This document shows, one piece after another, positions 1-3,963 of a stretch of DNA of 5,408 nt. The DNA lies in NCBI GenBank assembly GCA_964652125.1, contig CAZZAE010000050.1, positions 1 through 5,408 of the forward strand, written 5' to 3'. Origin of the DNA: CAZFNQ01 sp964652125. GTDB lineage: Bacteria > Patescibacteriota > Saccharimonadia > Saccharimonadales > JANWIN01. A program made the position numbers and the translations under genes. Position 1 is the first letter of the stretch. The number at the start of each line of letters is the position of its first letter. Under the pieces are notes generated by a model. It did not search any database and was not told the DNA's origin. It worked only from the letters and a program-made list of their open reading frames with translations.

Positions 1-485
1 GCCAGGAGCTTACCAGCGCCGAGCTGAAGGATCTGCAGGGCAGGGCAAAGCTCGATAAGGCGTACGATAGGGCTCTGAACTATATTGCTATCAGACCTCG
101 TAGTAGGTGGGAGATAAGTGATTACTTAAAGCGTAAAAAGCATGACAATAAAGACATTGATTTTATACTTAACAAGTTAAGTGATTCTGGTTATGTTAAT
201 GATGAGTCTTTTGCGCAGGCTTGGGTGTCTAATCGAAGGCTGTTAAAACCAATCAGTCGAAGAAAGTTAATAATGGAGCTTCGCCAAAAACGTGTTGACA
301 GTTCTATAATCGAAAAAGTGCTGGCGGATGATGAGACAACCGATATCTCTACCCTACAACAAGTAGTTGAGAAAAAGCGCCGTCGTTACCCAGATGATAT
401 TAAGCTAATGAGATATTTAGCCTCTCAGGGCTATAACTACCAAGATATTAAATATGCCCTTAAGGCATATACTTCAGACGATTAA
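1..485 (+). CDS. recX: RecX regulatory protein, 5'-truncated by window edge
   Basis: RecX binds RecA filaments and modulates (usually limits) their extension, so it tunes recombination and SOS activity in the cytoplasm. The frame is open from base 3 (bases 1-2 are the end of a codon) to the TAA at 483-485, giving 160 visible residues. The visible part begins QELTSAELKDL, typical of the segment before the first RecX helical repeat. It continues with the repeat signatures AYDRALNYIAIRPRS, LSDSGYVNDESFAQAWVSNR and ISRRKLIMELRQKRV, and ends with a third helical repeat around RYPDDIKLMRYLASQGY. By comparison with the family, about 40 N-terminal residues lie upstream of the window. A GTG at 225 lies inside the conserved FAQAWV segment and is not the real start. 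The gene converges on the PRC-barrel gene, with a 4-bp overlap and no clear terminator between them. recA is often nearby in other genomes but is not visible here. Confidence 0.9.
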   Translation, partial: QELTSAELKDLQGRAKLDKAYDRALNYIAIRPRSRWEISDYLKRKKHDNKDIDFILNKLSDSGYVNDESFAQAWVSNRRLLKPISRRKLIMELRQKRVDSSIIEKVLADDETTDISTLQQVVEKKRRRYPDDIKLMRYLASQGYNYQDIKYALKAYTSDD

Positions 486-1009
486 GCAGCGGGAGCAGCA
501 ACAGGTAGAGCTGATGACTCACCTTCTAAAATATCTTGAATAACAATTTTGCGACTAGTTATCTCAACAATTTGGGTGCGATCGACGCTTAAACTGCCGC
601 CTGTCAAACTTTTAATAAGAGATTGGCCGACATAGAGTTTTTGGACAAACATAGTAGTTGTTTCAACAGCGTAATCGTTCACCTTGCCTAGTCGTTCTTT
701 ACTGGATGTGACTACCGGTTTTCCCATTAGTTCAAAATTTATGTCCATGATTTTTTTAAGCCGGACCAAATCACTTGGGTGAGCAAGTACTTCATGGTCA
801 TTAACAACAACACCCTTGGCAATAACGTCTCGGATATCTTGATAAAGCAGTACCAGTTGTTGCTTTTTATCGAGAGAATCTCGGCAGTAAAAGCCTTCAA
901 TCTTTAGATTATTGGGATTAATAATTGGTTTAATAATGGTGGCAATTTGGCCACCAGTTCTTAAACTCATAACTGGCTGATTTAATAACGACCCACTCAA
1001 TTGCAACAT
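482..1009 (-). CDS. Double PRC-barrel domain protein
   Basis: This is a 175-residue cytoplasmic-looking protein with no signal peptide or membrane segment. It reads as two PRC-barrel-like halves, roughly residues 5-77 and 90-160. The first holds SLRTGGQIATIIKPIINP and IEGFYC; the second holds MGKPVVTSSKERLGKVNDYA, the usual 'property-switch' opening of a PRC-barrel. A short Ala/Pro-rich tail (ALPVAAPAA) ends it. PRC-barrels occur in the photosynthetic reaction centre H subunit and in RimM; the role of this stand-alone form is unknown. I prefer the ATG at 1009 (MLQLSGSLL) over the in-frame TTG at 1033. The ATG fits the family start as I remember it, and a GAGG lies 12 nt upstream inside the longer reading. 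The gene sits 48 bp after the GH5 gene on the same strand. Its TAA overlaps the recX stop. Confidence 0.8.
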   Translation of the reverse strand: MLQLSGSLLNQPVMSLRTGGQIATIIKPIINPNNLKIEGFYCRDSLDKKQQLVLLYQDIRDVIAKGVVVNDHEVLAHPSDLVRLKKIMDINFELMGKPVVTSSKERLGKVNDYAVETTTMFVQKLYVGQSLIKSLTGGSLSVDRTQIVEITSRKIVIQDILEGESSALPVAAPAA

Positions 1010-1015
1010 ACAATT

Positions 1016-1021
1016 AGTATA
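1016..1021 (-). promoter_or_regulatory. Candidate -10 box of the PRC-barrel gene
   Basis: TATACT on the minus strand lies exactly 6 nt before the preferred ATG at 1009, so a transcript from it would start at or next to the ATG. No convincing -35 box is seen 16-18 nt upstream. The same stretch carries GAGG (1022-1025 on the complement), which could instead act as a ribosome site on a read-through mRNA from the GH5 gene. Confidence 0.3.
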
Positions 1022-1057
1022 CCTCAGGTACAAACTTTGATTTTCATTATTCTTTCG

Positions 1058-2374
1058 TTAATGCGGCAAGCTAAGTAAATGATCACGAATACCAATACCA
1101 TAAGTAGTCGGCGTGCCATTGTAATCTAATACGAGTGCAGGCTCAGCTATACAATTTGCCCCATTTTTAGCAATCCATGACCAAGCTGTGTAACTAATAC
1201 TTCGCTGGTCTGCCCAATCTAGCAAATTAGCTTGGCTTAAAGCGCTGCCACTAATGTAATTAAAAGTGCAATCATGTTCACCGACCTCACCTATAACGAT
1301 TGGCGTAGTAGTCGCTAGCGGTGCTATGGAATTTGTCCAACATGTTTGTAAATAACAAGGTGACCAATCTGGATTAGATATGTTGTTTGGATCGACGAAG
1401 TAGATATGGATTGAAGCAGCTAGTTGACCGAGTGGATCGTTTGGTTTGTAAGCTGTCCATTGATCAACGACACCTGCGTACTGTGGTCCTCCAACCATGA
1501 CGACGTTAGTTGCACCGGTGTTACGAATGGCATTTAGCATTTCTTGACTGCCTGCAGCAGTAAATGTTACTCCAGGACATGTCCCACCGTCTCTAACACA
1601 GGTCCAGGCAGCAGTAGTGTCGTGGTTAGTATCGGGGTGTGGTTCATTGTAAAGGTCAAAGATAACTGATGGATTGTTTTTAAAATTACTAGCCACACTA
1701 CTCCAAAAAGCTGGAGCATGATCGCGATCAGCCATAGTCAGTTGATCAGTTGCTTGTGTAGTTCCTGGTCCGTTCCAGTGTAGATCTAATATTACTCTGA
1801 GTCCGAGAGCATTTAATCTAGTCACATAGTCTTTTATGGCTGTTTGATAGTTAGAACCAGAGTACTGTGTTGGCGCACTGTTAATACCTAGCCAACAATC
1901 CTCATTGAGAGAAACCCTGACAGTATTTGCTCCCCAAGCTTTAATGGCACCTAAAGCGGTCGCATCTGTCGGACCATCAAAGAATCCCCAACCTTCAATA
2001 CATGCGTATTGGGTGCCAGATCGATTGACACCGCGCAGTTGCACAGTATTTCCATTATTGTCGACTAAGTGATTTCCTGAGACTTTGACAGTTAGGGGGT
2101 TACCGATGTTTGCGCTACCCCATGCACTAGCCAGGACACTTAAATCTAGTACATTGACAGTGCTATCACCGTTTAGGTCACCAGTAGAGAAGGTCTGACC
2201 AGGTTGGCCATAATGAGCTGCTAAAATGGATAAATCAAAAACGTCAACTGAACCATCATTATTAATGTCTGCACTAGTTGCATGAGATTGCTTTAGTTGA
2301 TTGTAGCCAACCATAGCAATGAGTAATGTTACAACTAATATCACCATAGCTTTAAATGGCGAAACTCTCTTCAT
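1058..2374 (-). CDS. Exported GH5 glycoside hydrolase with N-terminal dockerin-like pair
   Basis: This 438-residue exported enzyme is predicted to cleave beta-1,4-linked glucans or mannans; the substrate cannot be fixed from sequence. Residues 1-8 are basic and 9-24 are a hydrophobic helix. It is either an N-terminal anchor or a signal peptide with a possible cleavage site after SHA (residue 32). Two EF-hand-like dockerin repeats follow: D36, N38, D40, D44, D47 and D66, N68, D70, N74, D77. The second has Ser71 where the consensus has Gly. The catalytic TIM barrel runs from about 92 to the end: RGVN (114-117), R153, LDLHW with H199, YNEP with acid/base E244, HIY (323-325), nucleophile E363 in IGEVGE, and W398/W400. 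All key GH5 residues are present. Eight cysteines in the barrel suggest disulfides, which fits an extracellular location. It lies 66 bp after the STAS gene and 48 bp before the PRC gene. No good Shine-Dalgarno precedes the ATG. Confidence 0.9.
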   Translation of the reverse strand: MKRVSPFKAMVILVVTLLIAMVGYNQLKQSHATSADINNDGSVDVFDLSILAAHYGQPGQTFSTGDLNGDSTVNVLDLSVLASAWGSANIGNPLTVKVSGNHLVDNNGNTVQLRGVNRSGTQYACIEGWGFFDGPTDATALGAIKAWGANTVRVSLNEDCWLGINSAPTQYSGSNYQTAIKDYVTRLNALGLRVILDLHWNGPGTTQATDQLTMADRDHAPAFWSSVASNFKNNPSVIFDLYNEPHPDTNHDTTAAWTCVRDGGTCPGVTFTAAGSQEMLNAIRNTGATNVVMVGGPQYAGVVDQWTAYKPNDPLGQLAASIHIYFVDPNNISNPDWSPCYLQTCWTNSIAPLATTTPIVIGEVGEHDCTFNYISGSALSQANLLDWADQRSISYTAWSWIAKNGANCIAEPALVLDYNGTPTTYGIGIRDHLLSLPH

Positions 2375-2380
2375 TGTTTA

Positions 2381-2386
2381 ATAATA
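2381..2386 (-). promoter_or_regulatory. Candidate -10 box of the GH5 gene
   Basis: TATTAT on the minus strand sits exactly 6 nt before the ATG at 2374, so it could drive a leaderless transcript. The nearest AGGTG is about 18 nt from the ATG, too far for a normal ribosome site. The -35 region matches consensus poorly (CTTAAA at 16-bp spacing is the best I find). Read-through from the STAS promoter is the alternative. Confidence 0.3.
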
Positions 2387-2387
2387 C

Positions 2388-2403
2388 ATTACACCTGTGT
2401 TAT
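2388..2403 (-). promoter_or_regulatory. Imperfect palindrome, possible operator upstream of GH5 gene
   Basis: The inverted repeat AT-t-ACAC-ct-GTGT-t-AT lies between the STAS and GH5 genes, inside the spacer of the candidate GH5 promoter. That placement would suit a repressor site. Its arms are short and no partner copy or regulator is visible, so this is only a candidate. Confidence 0.2.
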
Positions 2404-2440
2404 TTAAGCGTAAGGGATTTTATTTAAAACCTATTTTTGC

Positions 2441-2800
2441 TTATTCAGTACTATCAGCAATGAAAAAATCTTTGAGGCCAGTTATTTCAAATATTTTTAA
2501 TACATCACGGTTGGGATTTATAACAACAACTCTTTTTTGCTGTGCTTCAAGTTTAGCGCTAAATGATAATATTGCCGATAATCCAGAAGAATCCAAAAAA
2601 TCTAACTGAGACATGTCTATATCGATAACACTATCAGTAACATTGGGGTTTTCAACAACTGAGTCGAAATATTTACCTGCTTCTAGATAATTACCAAGAT
2701 CCATTTCACCAGACAAACTAAGTAACGCCTTACCGTTTGTGATATCACCAATTACCTGAAACCTATCCAGTGTATCTCCGCTATTGTAAACTTCTACCAC
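2441..2800 (-). CDS. STAS-domain anti-sigma factor antagonist (SpoIIAA/RsbV-like)
   Basis: This 119-residue protein is a single STAS domain. Proteins of this type bind a serine-kinase anti-sigma factor and are switched off when one serine is phosphorylated. It carries the GEMDL motif (31-35), the beta strand SVIDIDMSQLDFLD, and DSSG at 70-73. By alignment with SpoIIAA the phospho-acceptor should be S71. The C-terminal part (RVVVINPNRDVLKIFEITGL) has the usual strand and helix. There is no membrane segment or fused kinase domain, and the length is normal for the stand-alone family. The start is GTG at 2800, fixed by an ideal GGAGG 6 nt upstream and a sigma70-type promoter. No anti-sigma kinase, phosphatase or sigma factor is encoded in the window. 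It is the first gene of the minus-strand block, so it may be co-transcribed with the GH5 enzyme. A role in a non-sigma partner switch is equally possible. Confidence 0.88.
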   Translation of the reverse strand: MVEVYNSGDTLDRFQVIGDITNGKALLSLSGEMDLGNYLEAGKYFDSVVENPNVTDSVIDIDMSQLDFLDSSGLSAILSFSAKLEAQQKRVVVINPNRDVLKIFEITGLKDFFIADSTE

Positions 2801-2806
2801 AATAGT

Positions 2807-2811
2807 CCTCC
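2807..2811 (-). promoter_or_regulatory. Shine-Dalgarno deciding the GTG start of the STAS gene
   Basis: GGAGG on the minus strand is followed by 6 nt and then GTG at 2800. It is one of the two strong ribosome sites in the window and supports the non-ATG start. Confidence 0.85.
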
Positions 2812-2820
2812 GTAAAAGTT

Positions 2821-2849
2821 ATTATATAATTATTGATGGTGTAGAACAA
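2821..2849 (-). promoter_or_regulatory. Sigma70-type promoter of the STAS gene
   Basis: A perfect TATAAT (2821-2826 on the complement) is preceded by a 17-bp spacer and TTGTTC (2844-2849) as -35. The expected transcript start near 2814 leaves a leader of about 14 nt holding the GGAGG. The -10 lies in a 10-bp palindrome, so TATAAT also reads on the plus strand, but no plus-strand -35 accompanies it. Confidence 0.65.
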
Positions 2850-2887
2850 TATGGTTGCCTATAAATTTAATATTTTTGCAAATGTTA

Positions 2888-2917
2888 TTGTATGTCCTTG
2901 ATTCTTCGCGCTAGTAT
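2888..2917 (+). promoter_or_regulatory. Candidate promoter of tsaE-tsaB
   Basis: TTGTAT (2888-2893), an 18-bp spacer and TAGTAT (2912-2917) lie just before the tsaE ATG at 2926. The expected start point is within about 2 nt of the ATG. AGGT at 2918-2921, 4 nt from the ATG, could be a weak ribosome site if transcription starts further upstream. Confidence 0.4.
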
Positions 2918-2925
2918 AGGTTGAT

Positions 2926-3393
2926 ATGAATACCACAGAGAAGTTGCAGATTAGTTCTAAGGATGCCGTAAGTAGTGAAAAACTAGGTGAAAAAATTGGC
3001 CAAGCTCTTAGAGGCGGTGAGGTCATTGAGCTGGTCAGTGACCTAGGTGGCGGTAAAACGACATTTGTACGAGGATTAGCTCGAGGTATGGGTAGTACCG
3101 ATAATGTCGCTAGCCCTACTTTTACCATTAGGCGTGAGTACCGAGCAAAGGATTTAACTCTTTATCACTTTGATTTTTACCGATTGAGTGAACCCGGTTC
3201 CATTACCAATGATTTAGCGGAGGTAATTGACCAACCAGGTAGTGTTGTTGTGGCTGAATGGGCTGACATAGTTAAAGGTGTAATGCCTGAAAATAGATTG
3301 AAGATTCATATTAAAGCTACTGGTGATAACAGCCGTGAATTTGTATTCACCTTCCCCAAAGAATTAGATTATCTGATGCGGAATTTAAGATGA
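2926..3393 (+). CDS. tsaE: tRNA t6A synthesis ATPase TsaE
   Basis: TsaE is the P-loop ATPase that works with the TsaB-TsaD complex to make N6-threonylcarbamoyladenosine at position 37 of ANN-decoding tRNAs. The 155-residue length is normal. Visible motifs are the P-loop SDLGGGKTTF (38-47, K44, T45), the SPTFT switch segment (63-67), HFDFYRL (81-87, with D83) and AEWADI (110-115, with the conserved E-W pair). Most family members have GDLGAGKT, so the first P-loop glycine is Ser38 here and the Ala is Gly42. I believe this is a lineage habit rather than damage. The gene opens a two-gene unit: its TGA overlaps the tsaB ATG as ATGA, which implies translational coupling. It is transcribed away from the STAS gene. 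tsaC and tsaD are not in the window. Confidence 0.93.
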   Translation: MNTTEKLQISSKDAVSSEKLGEKIGQALRGGEVIELVSDLGGGKTTFVRGLARGMGSTDNVASPTFTIRREYRAKDLTLYHFDFYRLSEPGSITNDLAEVIDQPGSVVVAEWADIVKGVMPENRLKIHIKATGDNSREFVFTFPKELDYLMRNLR

Positions 3394-3782
3394 TTATTCT
3401 AACTATTCGCACCGATAAACCTCAAGCTGAAATTGGTCTTTATGATGACTTGGAAGAATTAGTTTATGAAAAATGGGAAGCTCACCGTCAGCTGGCCGAA
3501 ACGCTGCATAATAAGATTGCTAAAATGCTTAAACCTAGTGGTAAAAGATTACAAGATATTGAAGGTCTTATTTGCTTCTCCGGTCCTGGCAGTTTTACTG
3601 GACTACGCATTGGCTTAAGCGTTGGAAACGCTATAGCTTACGGATTAGACGTGCCAATTGTCGCCGGTGGTGGCAAAATATGGATAAAAAATGGTATTGG
3701 CAGGTTAAAAAGTGGTGATAACGATAAGATTGCCATTCCTAAATACGGTGCTCCAGTTAATATTACACAGCCTAAAAAGTGA
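3390..3782 (+). CDS. tsaB: TsaB-like t6A scaffold protein, short form
   Basis: TsaB is the ASKHA-fold, inactive paralogue of TsaD. It dimerises with TsaD and is needed, with TsaE, for tRNA t6A37 formation. The hallmark GPGSFTGLRIGLSVGNA is at 65-81, after an N-terminal lobe that starts MIILTIRTDK, where ordinary TsaB has an IDTS-type opening. The protein has only 130 residues against roughly 220 in E. coli TsaB, so most of the second lobe is absent. The ending PKYGAPVNITQPKK looks like a natural C-terminus, as I remember it from CPR homologues, so I read this as a native short form, not a pseudogene. The reading frame is intact and ends in TGA. The start overlaps the tsaE stop (ATGA), with only a weak GGA 9 nt upstream, which points to coupled translation. 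Confidence 0.85.
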   Translation: MIILTIRTDKPQAEIGLYDDLEELVYEKWEAHRQLAETLHNKIAKMLKPSGKRLQDIEGLICFSGPGSFTGLRIGLSVGNAIAYGLDVPIVAGGGKIWIKNGIGRLKSGDNDKIAIPKYGAPVNITQPKK

Positions 3783-3792
3783 CCATAAGCGT

Positions 3793-3822
3793 TTGACCAA
3801 TGGCGCAAAAGCACGTTATAGT
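3793..3822 (+). promoter_or_regulatory. Sigma70-type promoter of rny
   Basis: TTGACC (3793-3798), an 18-bp spacer and TATAGT (3817-3822) each match consensus at 5 of 6 positions. This is one of the two best promoters in the window. The transcript should start near 3829, giving a leader of about 134 nt before rny. It begins 11 bp after the tsaB stop, so rny does not depend on tsaE-tsaB read-through. Confidence 0.7.
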
Positions 3823-3828
3823 ATAGCC

Positions 3829-3963
3829 AGGATTACAGCTGTTTTGAGAGCAGAATCCTTACTTGAAATTTTTTAATTCAATTCGATTATCAGGTTGAAC
3901 CAGCGACTAATGAAGTGATAGTGATCGCCGCATCGGGACAGCCTGCAACGAGAAGGAGTAGTT
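3829..3963 (+). promoter_or_regulatory. Long, potentially structured rny 5' leader
   Basis: Three successive hairpins can be drawn by hand. The first has AGGATT (3829-3834) pairing with AATCCT (3854-3859), enclosing CTGTTT/GAGCAG (3839-3844 with 3848-3853, G-U pairs included) and an ACAG bulge; it would begin at the predicted 5' end. The second is GCGACTA (3903-3909) with TAG and TCGC (3919-3921, 3925-3928), with a TGA bulge. The third is GCA and GG (3930-3932, 3935-3936) with CC and TGC (3942-3946). A T6 run lies at 3869-3874. The ribosome site is left unpaired. I recognise no known riboswitch family. No energy calculation was possible. Confidence 0.4.
3953..3958 (+). promoter_or_regulatory. 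Shine-Dalgarno of rny
   Basis: AAGGAG lies 5 nt before the ATG at 3964 and fixes the start of the RNase Y frame, just ahead of its N-terminal hydrophobic segment. Confidence 0.85.

Noticed and set aside
504..523. Hairpin GGT-A-GAG / CTC-ACC as a recX terminator
   Set aside because: The stem is only 6 bp with a bulge, no T run follows, and it lies within PRC-barrel codons.
1020..1030. TACCT-G-AGGTA inverted repeat before the PRC gene
   Set aside because: The arms are only 5 bp and it overlaps the possible Shine-Dalgarno and -10; not distinguishable from chance.
2412..2434. AT-rich hairpin between the STAS and GH5 genes as a terminator
   Set aside because: The stem is almost all A-T with a bulge and a tiny loop, and no T run follows on the minus strand.
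2397..2609. Plus-strand open frame of 70 codons opposite the STAS gene
   Set aside because: It is antisense to the well-supported STAS coding sequence, lacks a ribosome site and shows no family resemblance.
2821..2830. Plus-strand TATAAT in the palindrome ATTATATAAT as a tsaE promoter
   Set aside because: No -35-like sequence is found 16-18 bp upstream on the plus strand, and a nearer candidate exists at 2888-2917.
2859..3128. Minus-strand open frame of 89 codons across the tsaE start
   Set aside because: It is the complement of conserved tsaE codons, Pro/Ser-rich in the manner of antisense shadows, with no ribosome site.
3391..3393. UGA recoded as an amino acid, as in some CPR lineages
   Set aside because: Both tsaE and tsaB end sensibly at TGA and no gene here reads through an in-frame TGA.
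3780..3799. Direct repeat of TGACCA, 14 bp apart, after tsaB
   Set aside because: It is two short copies, one being the stop codon region and the other the rny -35 box; no further copies, so not a repeat array.
3829..3874. Leader hairpin plus T6 run as a tsaB terminator
   Set aside because: Nine or more bases separate the stem from the T run and the stem has a 4-nt bulge; the stem also lies downstream of a good promoter. Leader structure is the better reading.
3910..3918. ATG AAG TGA mini-ORF in the rny leader
   Set aside because: It is two codons long with no well-placed ribosome site; chance occurrence is likely.
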